Assembly (NCBI GenBank): GCA_017539825.1
Contig: JAFYCG010000065.1
Location: forward strand, 1 to 36,547
Source of the DNA: Solobacterium sp.
GTDB lineage: Bacteria > Bacillota_I > Bacilli_A > Erysipelotrichales > Erysipelotrichaceae
Reading direction: 5' to 3'
Length of the DNA stretch: 36,547 bases
Of the stretch, positions 25,601-36,000 are shown piece after piece. The notes under the pieces are model-generated. The model worked only from the letters and a program-made list of their open reading frames with translations, searched no databases and was not told the origin of the DNA. Every line of letters begins with the position of its first letter. Position 1 is the first letter of the stretch. Position numbers and translations under genes: made by a program.

Positions 25601-28600
25601 TGCACTGATACTGCATATTTTGCGTAAAGGCCTCTGTTTCATATGTATCTTTATTTGCGCCGTCAATCGGCTGATACACATAATTGCCATTATCCATTCT
25701 GACTCTCTGATACCATTGATAGTTCAGCTTGTCCGGGAAGGACGATGTCGCTTTGACTTTCAATGTTGTCTTTGTTTCAGGTGCTACAGAATATTCTACT
25801 TCTCCATCTGCTTCTGCATCAAATAATTCATCCACAAACAGTGAGTAATGAATGGTAGAACTTGAGCCAAACCCGTTGTCCACAACACAATAGTAGCCGA
25901 TATGGGTTGTCACAGGCTCAGTGGTGAATGTGTCTGAAGTTGCAGATGCAATACGTGTATCTTTATAAGTATTGTCTGCTTCATTAAATTTTCTTTCATA
26001 CCACTGGTATGTTACTTTATCAGGATATGCGGATGTTGCAACAACCTTCAATGTTTCCTGTGCATTCAATGAAACGATTCTGTTCTCATCACCATCTGCT
26101 TTTACGGTAAAGCCATCCTCTACATATACATAGAAATATACGCTTCTTGAGCTCCCGTATCCGTTGGAAACATTACAGAAATAGACTGTATTTTTAGTAA
26201 TGGCATTTGTTTCTAATGTGTCCGTTTTACCACGGGTAATTCTTCTGTTGGTATAACTGCCATTGGATTCATTTCTTTCATACCACTGGAAAGTCAGTTT
26301 ATCTGCATAATCCGTTTCCGCAATGACTTTCAGTTCAGTTTTTTCATTATACGGAACATAAATACTACTCTTTTCCGCATATGGCTCAATAAAGAAGTTT
26401 GTATCCACACTTACGGAGAAGTAGATCGTTGCGGAATTCCCGTATCCATCCATGACTTCGCAGTGATAACTGTAATTTTTTTCTACATCTTCAATTGTGA
26501 AAGTGTCTGTTGTTTCATTTCTGATGATGTTGTCATTATTGTCATACCATTGATATTTGATTCCTGATGCATCAGCTGCTTCCGCTTTGACTTTGAATGT
26601 CACATCCGTTCCCGGAGCTACATACTGCTGTGTCGGGGTTACTGCTGTTGCATTGAAATCATTGATCACAAATATGTTGTAGTAGATTGCGTCAGCATTT
26701 CCATAACCGTCTTCTACCTCTACATAATAATCTGTATGCCATGTAATCGGATCTGTTGTCAGGATGTCGGTTTCTGCACCTTCTACAACGTTAGTAGTAA
26801 CATTATCATACTGATCAAATTCCTCTTTATACCATGTATACGTCAGCTTGCCGGAATCTTTAACAGTTGTATTTACCTTCAATGTCACTGTTTCATTCAC
26901 ATTGACATATTTTGTTGTACTGCCTTCGCTTTCAACAGAGAACTCGTTTTCTACTTCTACATAGAACCAGATATTTCTGTAGTTTCCATATCCATCGCTA
27001 ACGTAGCAATAATAATTTGTTTTGTAGTCAATCGGGTCTGTTTCATACGTGTCTGACTGTTCTCCATCCAGTTTGACAGTTCGTGTTCCTGACGGGGAAT
27101 CATCACTGCCGATTTGCTTGTACCACTGATATGTGATCTTTTCAGGATCATTGGATGTAGCAGTTATCTTTAACTGTGCCTTTGTATTCGGTTCTACATA
27201 GACAGTTGTATTATTATTCGGATCTACTGTAAATTCTGTATTAACATACAGAGTGAAATAAACCTGACTAACGTTGCCATATCCGTCATTTACCTCAACA
27301 TAATAATACATCGGTCCAGTCACCGGATCAGACTCCAGAACGTTTGTCTCAGCACCGCTGATCTTCTGATAATCTGAATAACCAGATGCATCAGTGACCT
27401 CCTTATACCATGTATATTTCAGTTTGCTGGAATCTTTAATCGTTACGTCGACCTTTAAGGTATCAGTCTTTCCGTAATCAACATATCTTGTATTTTCACC
27501 GTCTCTTGTCACAGAGAAATCATTTTCTACATACAGATAATAATGAATACTTGCAGTATTGTAATAACGGTCTGTTACTGTGCACCAGTATTCCATTCTG
27601 TTTTGAATCGGATCTGTTTCTACAGTGTCTGTAAAACCAGTAAAATTGATTGTTTCATAGGATCCGTTATGTTCGTTATATACTCTCTTTCTCCATTGAT
27701 ACGTCAAACCTTCCTGATCTGTTGCATTCACAATGAGTTTCAGGGTCGTTGTGGCATTAGGTTCAAGATATAAAGTCGTATCACTTTCTGAATCCACATA
27801 GAAATCATTTTCAACACGCAGGTCAAAAGATATGTCATCGGAGTTACCATATCCGTCATTCACCTCAACATAATATCCTGTATATCTTGTGACAGGTTCT
27901 GTCACAATCGTATCGGTATCTGCACCGTTGACTTTCACATATTCATATTCATTATCAGAATAATATACACGCTTATACCAGGTATAGGTCAGTTTACCGG
28001 ATTCTTTAGCAGTAACTTTTACCTGCAGGGTTTCCGTCTGTCCATTTGGAACGTATCTTGTACTATCACCTATTCTTGTAACAGAGAAATTGTTATCAAC
28101 ATACAGTTCATACTCGATTGTTGCGGAAGTTCCATACATATCCTCAACTACACATCTGTATTCCATGTATCTGTTGAGCGGATCTGTTTCAACAGTATTT
28201 CCCGTAACATCTTTCAGATTTATCCACGAATAACTCTCTTGTTTATCATCATACTTGTATTTGCTCCAGGTATATTTTAATCCCTCTGTATTTGTTGCAG
28301 TTGCATTCACCTTCAAAGTCGTGATTGCATCCGGATCAAGATACAGTGTTGTTGATCCATCAGCCTTGGCACTGAACCCGTTTTCCACACCGATATTGAA
28401 ATCAACGGAATTATTGTTGCCAAAGCCATCATTTACTTCAACATAATAGCTTGTATATTTAGTGATCGGTTCTGTCTGAATTGTATCCGTATTTGCATCT
28501 TTCACCAGGACATAATCATAATCACCATTTGAACGGTCTCTTCTTACATACCACTTATATGTCAGCCTGCTGTCATCTTTGACAGTTGTGTTGACCTTTA

Positions 28601-31600
28601 ATGTATCTGATGTATTGTATTCGACAAATCTTTCATATTTGCCTTCTCTTGTAACAGAGTAATTATTATCGACTGTGAGATAGAAATAGATTTGTCTCTG
28701 GTTTCCGTAGCCGTCATCTACAATAACATAATAATTCATTCTCTGATCAACCGGATCACTGTTGATCGTATCTGTCTCAGCACCTGTAATCTGCTTATAG
28801 GATATGTATCCATACTGGTTTAGCTTGCCTGCATACCATTTATATGTCAGCTTGCTGTCATCCGTTGCAGTTACATTGACTTTAAGAGGAACAACCGTAT
28901 TCGGATCTACTGCTATATCGGTATCTCCTTCTGCTGTGACATTGAATCCGTTTTCTACACCGACATTGAAGTTTATTTCATTGATGTTACCATAGCCATC
29001 ATCCACATTCACATAATAACTTGTATATGTCTGAATCGGATCAGTAACCAATGTATCCGTATTTGCACCTTCTACGAGCTTGAAAGATGAATTTCTGTCA
29101 GGCTTTACATACCACTTATATGTCAGCTTGCTGTCATCGATGATCTTGGTATTTACCTTTAAGGTCTGTGTCTCACCATAAGGAACATACGTTGTCTGAT
29201 AACCGACACGTTCAACAGAGAAACCATTCTCTACATACACATAGAAAGAAACTGTATTGCTATTGCCGTAACCGTCATTCACATAACAGCGATACCGCAT
29301 GTTTTTGTTGATCGGATCGGTTTCTATTGTATTGGTATTTGCACCTTCAACAGTTGTTGTGGAATAATTACCTGTCTCCTCATTATATTTATATTTGTCC
29401 CATCTGATGGTCAGTTTGCTGTCATCTTTCATTGAATAATTGACTTTCAATGTTGTCGTTGTGTAAGGATCAATATAAATATTTGTTTTGCCCTCTGCAC
29501 TTACAGTGAAATTATTGTCAACATTCAGATAAAAATATATTGTGGTGTTGTTGCCAAACTTATCACAGACTTCACAATAGTATTCCATGTAACGGTTGAT
29601 CGGTGCCGTTACAACTGTATCTGTCAGAGTGTTATCCAGCTGATTGGTATCGTAAGAACCGGTTTCATCGTCGTATCTGTACTCATACCATTTATATGTC
29701 AGTCCCTCGGTATTATTCGCTTCAACATTCACTTTCAGGGTTGTTGTGGCTTTCGGATCAAGATAAAGAGTCGTATCACCATCTGCCTCAGCAGAGAACC
29801 CATTGTCAACATGAACATAGAAATAGATGTAATTACTGTTTCCGTAACCATCATCCACATACACATAATACCTGATATATCTTGTGACAGGCTCTGTTTC
29901 AATTGAATTTGCATCTGCTCCTTCAACTTTTTCATAAGAAGAATAGCCATATTCATCATATACTTCCTGATACCATTCGTATGTCAGCTTGCTGTCATCT
30001 TTTACAACTGTCTCAACAGCGAGAGTTGTCTTCTCGTTCTCAGGCACAAAGAGATTCTCATCCCCAATGCGTTGTACACTGAAATCATTATCTACATAAA
30101 GATAGAAATAGATCATGTTCGAGTTATCATAGCCATCATCTACACTGACTCTGTAACGGGTATAATTTGTGATCGGATCTGTTTCCACTGTATCACCATC
30201 AGCTTCTGTCAGCTCGACCCAGGTTGTATAGCCATACTCCTCAACATATTTATAGGCTTCCCATGTATATGTCATCTTGCTGAAATCGGTTGCTGTAACA
30301 TTGACCTTTAATGTTGCTGTTGCGTTCGGATCAACATAAATCTCAGTGTCTCCATCTGCCTCAGCAGAGAAATTATTATCTACATAAATATAGAAATAAA
30401 TTGTATTGTTGTTACCGTAGCCATCATCAACCGTAACATAATATTGGGTATATCTTGTAACAGGATCTGTTTCGACTGAATTTGTATTGGCATCTTCAAT
30501 CTGAACCATGTTGTAGTCACCGTCATCATCATATTTTCTTGTATACCATTTATATGTCAGCTTGCTTGTATCCTTGGCTGTTGCATTAACTGCCAGAGTG
30601 GCTGTTTCATTTGCCGGCACATAAACAGATGACGAATCACCTACACGCTGAACAGAAAAATTATTATCTACTCTGACATAGAAATAAACCGAACGGCTGT
30701 TGCCATAACCGTCATTCACATTGACATAGTACTGGGTGTAAGTATTGATTTCTTTTGTTTCATAGGTATCTGAAGTGATGGATGTGTCTTCAACCCAGGT
30801 ATTATAGCCATACTCCTCAATATATTTGAGTTCATACCATTTATATGTCATCTTGCTCTTATCTGTTGCAGCAACGTCGACTTTCAATGTTGCTTTCGTA
30901 TTTGGCTCAACATATATAGTTGTCTTATTATCCTGAGCTTGAACAGAAAATTTATTATCTACATAAATATAGAAATAGATTGTATCATCGTTACCATAGC
31001 CGTCATCCACATTGACATAATACCGGGTCTGTTCCGTGACCGGATCTGTTTCAATACTGTCGGATACCGCATCTTCCAGTTTCACCCATGTCTTATAGGT
31101 ATTTGTTCCTACATATTTGTATGCATACCAGTCATAAGTTAACTTGCTCTTATCCTTTGCAGTTACATTGACTTTCAATGTTGCCGTTGCATTCGGATCA
31201 ACATAAATGCTTGTCTTATTATCCTGTGCTTCAACAGAAAAATCATTATCTACATAAATATAGAAGTAAATTGTATCTTCGTTACCATAACCGTCATTCA
31301 CATTGACATAATACTGGGTATATTCCGTAATCGGGACTGTTTCAATACTGTCAGTTGCCGCATCTTCCATTTTTGCCCATGTCTTGTATGTATTTGTTCC
31401 TACATATTTGTATTCATACCAGTCATAGGTTAACTTGCTCTTGTCCGTTGCGGTAACATTGACCTTTAATGTTGTGGTTTCATTCGGTTCAATATACAGA
31501 GTTGTCTGGTTGTTTTCAGCAGATACGGAAAAATCATTATCTACATAAATATAGAAGTAAATCGTTTCTCCGTTATCATAGCCGTCATTCACATTGACAT

Positions 31601-32789
31601 AATACTCGGTAGATTCCGTGACCGGATCGGTTTCAATACTGTCGGTTACCGCATCTTCCAGTTTCACCCATGTCTTATAGGTATTTGTTCCTTCATATTT
31701 GTATGCATACCATTCATAGGTTAGCTTGCTCTTATCCCTTGCGGTTACATTGACTTTCAATGTTGTGGTTTTATTCGGTTCAACATACAGAGATGTTTCA
31801 TTATTTTCTGCAGATGCGGAAAAATCATTATCTATAGAAAGATAGTAATAAACAGATTCATAATTTCCCAGATCATCACTTACTTCAACATAATACGAAG
31901 TTCTTCGTGTAACCGGTTCTGTAGTCAGAGTATTGGTATCCGCACCTTCAATCTGTTGCATTGACCAGTAATCATATTCTTCATTATAGACTTCGCCATA
32001 CCATTTATATATGACAGAATCCATGTTCCCGGTTTTCACATTGACTTTCAGGGTTGCTGTTTGACCCGGTTCAACAGAAATATCCGTATCTCCATCTGCC
32101 TTAACATCGAATTGGGTCAGAACAACAGGGAAAGACCCAGTATTGCTTGAGCTATAATACTTTGCCGCAAAGTAATACGTTGTCCCTGCTTGAAGATTAT
32201 ATTCTATCTTGAAATTGCTCCCGTCGCCATTATCATCATCAGAGGCAAGATATTTCTGATCTGCATCATACAGATAACCATATGTATCCATATTCGCTTT
32301 TGAAGTAAAGATATACACAGCTGTCTCTTCAGGAATATACTTAAACCATGAATACTCTCCTGGAGTATTTATAGAAGCCGTGAATTCTTTACCCAGCTCT
32401 AACTCCTGAGCATCCTCTGCAGTGTTATTGTAGGTTTCTGTGACTGTTGTTTCTTCCACCTCTTCAATCACTGTTTCTTCTTCTGGCTCTTCTGCAATTT
32501 CCACAGGTTCTTCAGGAATAACTTCTTCCTCTTCAATTTCTGTGACTGTTTCTTCAGAAGATTGTTCTTCAGATTCGACAATCTCTTCAGCTTCCTCAAT
32601 CTCTTCGACAGTTTCCTCAATGGATTCTGATTCCTCAGTCTCTTCTTCAATCACTTCATTATTTTCAATGATTTCTGAAGATTCTTCCGGAATTTCCTCT
32701 TCTTCGGCAAAAACATGTACAGGCATGATTGTGCCGCATAAAGAAAAACTGAGAAGCAATGATAAAACACGCTTACAATGATCCTTCAT
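22668..32789 (-). CDS. Giant secreted Ig-repeat SLH surface protein (3,373 residues)
   Basis: Domains in order: signal peptide (1-28); very acidic Glu-rich stretch (29-119); a pre-peptidase C-terminal (PPC)-like beta domain (about 122-226, with DDDNGDGSNF); 24 Ig-like repeats of about 95 residues (227-2507); a second PPC-like domain (2508-2617, with DDDSGLGNNF); one more Ig-like repeat (2618-2711); two BIG2 domains (2712-2874); Cys-bearing GHDYGEWTVVKDSTC-type repeats (2875-3192); and three SLH modules (3193-3373). The Ig-like units show TLKVNVTA, LTYKWY, TDPVTRYTQYYV and NDGYGNS. I expect a long wall-anchored fibre with an adhesive or protective role. The ligand is unknown. An ATG 42 bases upstream is in frame, but a TATAAT lies between it and the chosen ATG, which has the AAAGGGAGAG site. 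Confidence 0.9.
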   Translation of the reverse strand: MKDHCKRVLSLLLSFSLCGTIMPVHVFAEEEEIPEESSEIIENNEVIEEETEESESIEETVEEIEEAEEIVESEEQSSEETVTEIEEEEVIPEEPVEIAEEPEEETVIEEVEETTVTETYNNTAEDAQELELGKEFTASINTPGEYSWFKYIPEETAVYIFTSKANMDTYGYLYDADQKYLASDDDNGDGSNFKIEYNLQAGTTYYFAAKYYSSSNTGSFPVVLTQFDVKADGDTDISVEPGQTATLKVNVKTGNMDSVIYKWYGEVYNEEYDYWSMQQIEGADTNTLTTEPVTRRTSYYVEVSDDLGNYESVYYYLSIDNDFSASAENNETSLYVEPNKTTTLKVNVTARDKSKLTYEWYAYKYEGTNTYKTWVKLEDAVTDSIETDPVTESTEYYVNVNDGYDNGETIYFYIYVDNDFSVSAENNQTTLYIEPNETTTLKVNVTATDKSKLTYDWYEYKYVGTNTYKTWAKMEDAATDSIETVPITEYTQYYVNVNDGYGNEDTIYFYIYVDNDFSVEAQDNKTSIYVDPNATATLKVNVTAKDKSKLTYDWYAYKYVGTNTYKTWVKLEDAVSDSIETDPVTEQTRYYVNVDDGYGNDDTIYFYIYVDNKFSVQAQDNKTTIYVEPNTKATLKVDVAATDKSKMTYKWYELKYIEEYGYNTWVEDTSITSDTYETKEINTYTQYYVNVNDGYGNSRSVYFYVRVDNNFSVQRVGDSSSVYVPANETATLAVNATAKDTSKLTYKWYTRKYDDDGDYNMVQIEDANTNSVETDPVTRYTQYYVTVDDGYGNNNTIYFYIYVDNNFSAEADGDTEIYVDPNATATLKVNVTATDFSKMTYTWEAYKYVEEYGYTTWVELTEADGDTVETDPITNYTRYRVSVDDGYDNSNMIYFYLYVDNDFSVQRIGDENLFVPENEKTTLAVETVVKDDSKLTYEWYQEVYDEYGYSSYEKVEGADANSIETEPVTRYIRYYVYVDDGYGNSNYIYFYVHVDNGFSAEADGDTTLYLDPKATTTLKVNVEANNTEGLTYKWYEYRYDDETGSYDTNQLDNTLTDTVVTAPINRYMEYYCEVCDKFGNNTTIYFYLNVDNNFTVSAEGKTNIYIDPYTTTTLKVNYSMKDDSKLTIRWDKYKYNEETGNYSTTTVEGANTNTIETDPINKNMRYRCYVNDGYGNSNTVSFYVYVENGFSVERVGYQTTYVPYGETQTLKVNTKIIDDSKLTYKWYVKPDRNSSFKLVEGANTDTLVTDPIQTYTSYYVNVDDGYGNINEINFNVGVENGFNVTAEGDTDIAVDPNTVVPLKVNVTATDDSKLTYKWYAGKLNQYGYISYKQITGAETDTINSDPVDQRMNYYVIVDDGYGNQRQIYFYLTVDNNYSVTREGKYERFVEYNTSDTLKVNTTVKDDSRLTYKWYVRRDRSNGDYDYVLVKDANTDTIQTEPITKYTSYYVEVNDGFGNNNSVDFNIGVENGFSAKADGSTTLYLDPDAITTLKVNATATNTEGLKYTWSKYKYDDKQESYSWINLKDVTGNTVETDPLNRYMEYRCVVEDMYGTSATIEYELYVDNNFSVTRIGDSTRYVPNGQTETLQVKVTAKESGKLTYTWYKRVYYSDNEYEYVKVNGADTDTIVTEPVTRYTGYYVEVNDGYGNSDDISFDLRVENDFYVDSESDTTLYLEPNATTTLKLIVNATDQEGLTYQWRKRVYNEHNGSYETINFTGFTDTVETDPIQNRMEYWCTVTDRYYNTASIHYYLYVENDFSVTRDGENTRYVDYGKTDTLKVDVTIKDSSKLKYTWYKEVTDASGYSDYQKISGAETNVLESDPVTGPMYYYVEVNDGYGNVSQVYFTLYVNTEFTVDPNNNTTVYVEPNTKAQLKITATSNDPEKITYQWYKQIGSDDSPSGTRTVKLDGEQSDTYETDPIDYKTNYYCYVSDGYGNYRNIWFYVEVENEFSVESEGSTTKYVNVNETVTLKVNTTVKDSGKLTYTWYKEEFDQYDNVTTNVVEGAETDILTTDPITWHTDYYVEVEDGYGNADAIYYNIFVINDFNATAVTPTQQYVAPGTDVTFKVKAEAADASGIKYQWYDNNDNIIRNETTDTFTIEDVEKNYSYHCEVMDGYGNSATIYFSVSVDTNFFIEPYAEKSSIYVPYNEKTELKVIAETDYADKLTFQWYERNESNGSYTNRRITRGKTDTLETNAITKNTVYFCNVSNGYGSSRSVYFYVYVEDGFTVKADGDENRIVSLNAQETLKVVATSAYPDKVTYQWYERKFNEADNTYKDTRIASATSDTFTTEPVTTHIGYYCVVDNGFGSSSTIHYSLFVDELFDAEADGEVEYSVAPETKTTLKVKATSSFPDKLNYQWYQRVRMDNGNYVYQPIDGANKDTYETEAFTQNMQYQCRVDNSYGQAETIWFGVYVDDNFEVNPDSQTTFVLTKPEPVTMRVKATSKYPESITYQWYERVSSEGDYKKITDATSASLSIDNPQSNAQYYCEVSNGYGVNVDYNFRIYFNAEIIDLKLDEVTQVNIKETGNRVLYRFVPEKTDSYKYYSNSNYDTKVYLLNDTYGEIGYDDDSGLGNNFLLTYKLEKGKTYYFMPIFYNEDQTGTFQTCLEFNTPQFDNHLIAEADGNALFFVNEGDDCTLKVKVSANDTSDLQYEWSKIGIQANAAAPSYLIDGATSNTLTIKDIKARQAYECVVTDKYGTRSVVDFKIYLDRTYDSIALNETEKQIVINRSYMLSTHPAQYATWTSSNSSVASVNADGKVKALKAGTAVITATAKDGKKQAQCTVTVINPVTQITLSPASAELSVGGTFQMNAAVVPADASNKELEWSSMNPKVATIDANGKITGVAAGETDIVVYTKVYYGEQQIHVFAHVIVNEHTFGPWTVVKEPTCEVAGMERRTCIDDPKITEEREIPALGHTYAFTGWKWTADFKQAEAEFTCQRDKNHTTSVKGTITSVTTDPTCEATGKTVYTAKASMNGTEYTDTKEEVLKALGHDYGEWTVVKDSTCQEEGEEKRVCSRDESHVETRVIAKKEHVWSEWVVTKEPTMEEDGEETRTCSIGGETETRIIPNLSHKHDLEKIAAVAPTCEEDGNIEYYRCKDDGLLFADENAETQITLEDTVVKAIGHDYKLTEWKWAEDYSKATAVFTCANDASHKEEVEAEIVTTTDEDRKTVYTATVTGPDEKVYTDEKKEDPFLFDDVQDPKKSFYEAVYWAYNNEITTGTSKEPPLFSPFNTCTRAQFVTFLWRQMGKPEPKSTKSPFTDVQDPKLSYYKAVLWALENKITTGTSATTFAPGRKVTRGQVAAFLYRAAGSPKVTGKNPFTDVPAGRSFTEAVIWMVEHKITTGTSPTTFNPNGDCTRGATVTFLYRTYAEQ
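25269..32111 (-). repeat. 24 tandem ~285-bp repeats encoding Ig-like modules
   Basis: Units share TLKVNV, Y.WY and YYV.V.DGYGN elements. Repeats 2-4 (about 30980-31800) are close copies, spaced roughly 290 bases apart, all with KTW(V/A)K(L/M)EDA and YYVNVNDGY. Later units differ more and alternate between DGDT..Y(V/L)DP and the R(V/I)G(D)...YVP types. Boundaries are approximate. Confidence 0.85.
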
Positions 32790-32819
32790 AATTCTCTCCC
32801 TTTCACATTTATTGTGAAT

Positions 32820-32825
32820 ATTATA
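32820..32825 (-). promoter_or_regulatory. Predicted -10 box of the giant Ig-repeat gene
   Basis: A perfect TATAAT lies 31 bases before the chosen ATG, giving a leader of about 24 bases. No good -35 box is present at normal spacing. Confidence 0.5.
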
Positions 32826-32838
32826 TCGCATTTTGACT

Positions 32839-32892
32839 TGTATGCATGTACTAAGTTCAAAACAATAACACTTTTATCACATGCATGCATTG
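32839..32892. promoter_or_regulatory. Paired ATGCAT palindromes upstream of the giant gene, possible operator
   Basis: TGTATGCATGTAC (32839-32851) and CACATGCATGCATTG (32878-32892) share a self-complementary ATGCAT core about 40 bases apart. The first overlaps the -35 region of the predicted promoter. This may be a binding site for a dimeric regulator, but short AT-rich palindromes can arise by chance. Confidence 0.25.
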
Positions 32893-32982
32893 TATTATTT
32901 TTTTGCATTCCGGTTCATTTACAGCATATGAACCCCATATCACATAAAGAGTGTCTATGACCGTAAATATGACTATATTTCC

Positions 32983-33008
32983 AAAGAAAAAGCTCATTGA
33001 TATGAGCT
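32983..33008 (-). terminator. Rho-independent terminator of the 9-repeat SLH gene
   Basis: A 7-bp stem (AGCTCAT / ATGAGCT, 32991-33008) with a four-base loop is followed by TTTTTCTTT on the minus strand. It lies seven bases after the stop. It resembles the terminator at 18543-18569 in its AGCTCAT arms. Confidence 0.85.
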
Positions 33009-33015
33009 CTTTCTG

Positions 33016-36000
33016 TTATCTGTATGCAAAATTTCTATACAGGAATGTGACTGTCTGCGCTCTTGTACAGGTTTTATCCGGCGAGAACGTTGTTGGTGAA
33101 GTTCCGGTTGTAATACCAAATTCATATGCCCATAATACTGCATCCGAATAACTCAATCCTTTCGGAACATCTGTAAACGGGCTCTTTACATTCTGCATGA
33201 CAGGCTTGCCGCTGTTTCTCCACAGGAAGGTTGCCACCTGTGCTCTTGTACATGTTTTGTTCGGGCTGAAGTGTGTTGCATCTGTACCGGTTGTGATCTT
33301 TTTTTCATATGCCCATAATATTGCTTTTGTGAAACTCTTTCCCGCAGGAACATCCACAAACGGATTCTTTGTGCTCTTCGGTTCAGGACTGCCCATCGCT
33401 CTCCAAAGGAATGTGACAAACTGTGCTCTTGTACATGGGTCACCCGGAGCGAAGGTTGTAGCTGTTTTTCCGGTTGTTATTTTTCTTCCTACTGCCCAGT
33501 AAACAGGAATGTAATAAGACTTCGTCTTATCTTTGACATCTGAGAACTGGAATATGCTGCTCTTATATACGGCATATAATGTTTCGGTTTTATTCGGAAC
33601 ATATTCAAAGAGATTATAGATAGGAATTTCAACATCACCGGTCTTTGTATGTGACCAGCCGGCGAAAACTTTCTTAGATCCGTTTATCAGCTCAGGATCC
33701 GGGACAAAGACATCTATACGCATTCCTTTTTCTATAGTAAGAAGCATTGTCTTATCATTATTCAATTCAGCGAAAACACCGCCGTTTGCATCCAGGGTAA
33801 TCACATATCCGTCACCCCAAACCGCATATAATGTCTCATTCTTTGCCGGGACATAATTATAAAGTGCATGTTTTCCTAATTCAGCTTTCCCTGTCTTCGA
33901 ATGTGACCAGCCGACAAGAACTTTCCCCGCCTCTTTATAAGTAGGTAAAGCACTAAAGTTTAACGGCTCGCCTTTTACTGTTTTCACTACTTCAGAGGTT
34001 ATCGGTCCTTCTCCCCAGTTTTCATATCCGCCGTTAAAGTCAATCGTAACAGTATATCCTTCTTTAAAAATCGCATATAGTATTTCTGACTTCTTAGGTA
34101 TGTAATTATATAATTCGTATTTCTTAATTTCCGCATCACCGGTTTTAGAATGTGACCAGCCGGCAAATGCCAGATTTGTCTGGTCATGAACAGGGGTGTA
34201 ATTACGATCACAAGGTTCTCCTGCAATCACATCAAATGTCTCGCTTGTTACATGCTCACCCCAATTAAAATATCCACCGTTTGTATCCAGAGTGATTGTA
34301 TAACCTTGTTTAAAAACCGCATACAATGTTTCACTCTTCGTCGGAATATAGGAATAAATATTATCCCTGTTTATATCTACATTACCGTTCTTTGTCTTAG
34401 ACCAGCCGGCAAAAATCATTCCGGCCTGATCTGTATGCGGACTCATAGAAGAGTTTAAACGTTCCCCTTTCACACATGTTGTAGAATAAGTCTTTTCATC
34501 CGGATCCCCATAGAAATAACCAATACCTGCATCGAATGTAATTGTATAGCCTTCTTTCCAGATTGCATACAATGTTTCTGTCTTAGTCGGAACATAATCA
34601 TATAAATCGTATTTTCCGATTTCCACATTACCGGTTTTAGAATGTGACCAGCCGGCAAATGCCATATTGGCAGAATAGTTTACAGGTATTTCACTTGTGT
34701 CTACATTCTTCCCTTTTTCAACAGTTATTGTAAGAATCGTATTATCCGTCTGGCTAATCCAGTCAAAATATCCGCCATTGGCATTCAATGTGATTGTATA
34801 GCAGTCTTTCCATACGGCATATAATGTTTCGCTTGCTTCAGGAACATATTCAGCTATATCATTTTTATCTATTTCTACAGCTCCGCCTTTTGTTTTTGAC
34901 CAGCCGATAAACATTTTTCCGGACTGGTTTGTTTCAGGATATACATATATGTCCACTTGTGCGCCTTTGGTCATTTTATAAGAATATACCTGCTCATTTT
35001 CCGATTCTGAGTATGGATAATATCCGCCATTCGCATCAAAGTTTATTGTAATAGCTTCACCCCAAACAGCATATAATGTCTCATCCCCTTCAGGCACATA
35101 TTCAAACATGTCATCGATTGAAATCTCTACAGAACCATCTTTAGTATGTGAATATCCGGCACAAATAGCGGAATCATCTGACATTTCCGGTTCTTCATAG
35201 GTATTCAGCCGTTTTCCTTTTACGACTTTGATTTTATACAATGTATCATCATCCTGGCCGGTCCATAAGAAATGTCCACCGTTGCCGTTTAATGTAACCG
35301 TATAATACTCTTTCCATACCGCAAAAAGTGTTATATCTGATTTAAGCTCATAATCCCAGTAATTATCTTCATCAAGATCGACATTGCCGTCTTTTGTAAA
35401 GGACCAGCCTGCCAGCAATACATTGGTGTTGTGATTTTCGGTACTTGGAAAGCCTGGTAATTTATTACCTTTTTTGACAGAATAATATTCACATTCTCCC
35501 TCTTCAAGCCATGGAATATATCCGCCGTTAGGATCATATGTTACACAGTAAGCATCATCCCAGACTGCATAAAACGTTTCACTGGAAGAAGGTACGTATT
35601 GATACATATAAAACTGGTCTAAATCCACTTCCCCGTTTTTTGTCCTGGACCAGCCGGCAAAAGATTTGTGTTTATCATCGTTCGAACAAAACACATTTGT
35701 GCCAAGCTGTTCCCCTGTTGTCCCCTCAACAAGGTATTGTGTTGTACTGCCGTTCGGTGTCCAAGGAAAATAACCGCCGTTTGCGTCAAATGTGATTGTG
35801 CAGGATGTGCCTGCCTCCAATTCCTGGACTTCCGTCGTTTCCTCTACTTCTTCAGAAACAGTGATCTCTTGTTCTGATTCTTCTGCTTCCTCAGAAACAA
35901 TTGTCTCCTGCACCGGTTCATCTTCAGGTTCTGCTGTTTCTTGTGCATAAACAAAACCTGTTGAATGACCCAGAGTTAAGACAAAAGCCATTAACATTGT

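Noticed and set aside
25269-32111. Regular repeats considered as a CRISPR or satellite array
   Set aside because: Units are about 285 bases, stay in frame, and encode conserved protein modules; there are no short direct repeats with unique spacers.
32440-32781. Ser/Thr-rich plus-strand open frame, superficially like a serine-rich surface protein
   Set aside because: It is the antisense of the Glu-rich region of the giant protein, with no ribosome site or signal peptide.
32790-32831. Upstream ATG for the giant Ig-repeat protein
   Set aside because: A TATAAT lies between it and the signal-peptide ATG, no ribosome site precedes it, and it would put charged residues before the signal peptide.
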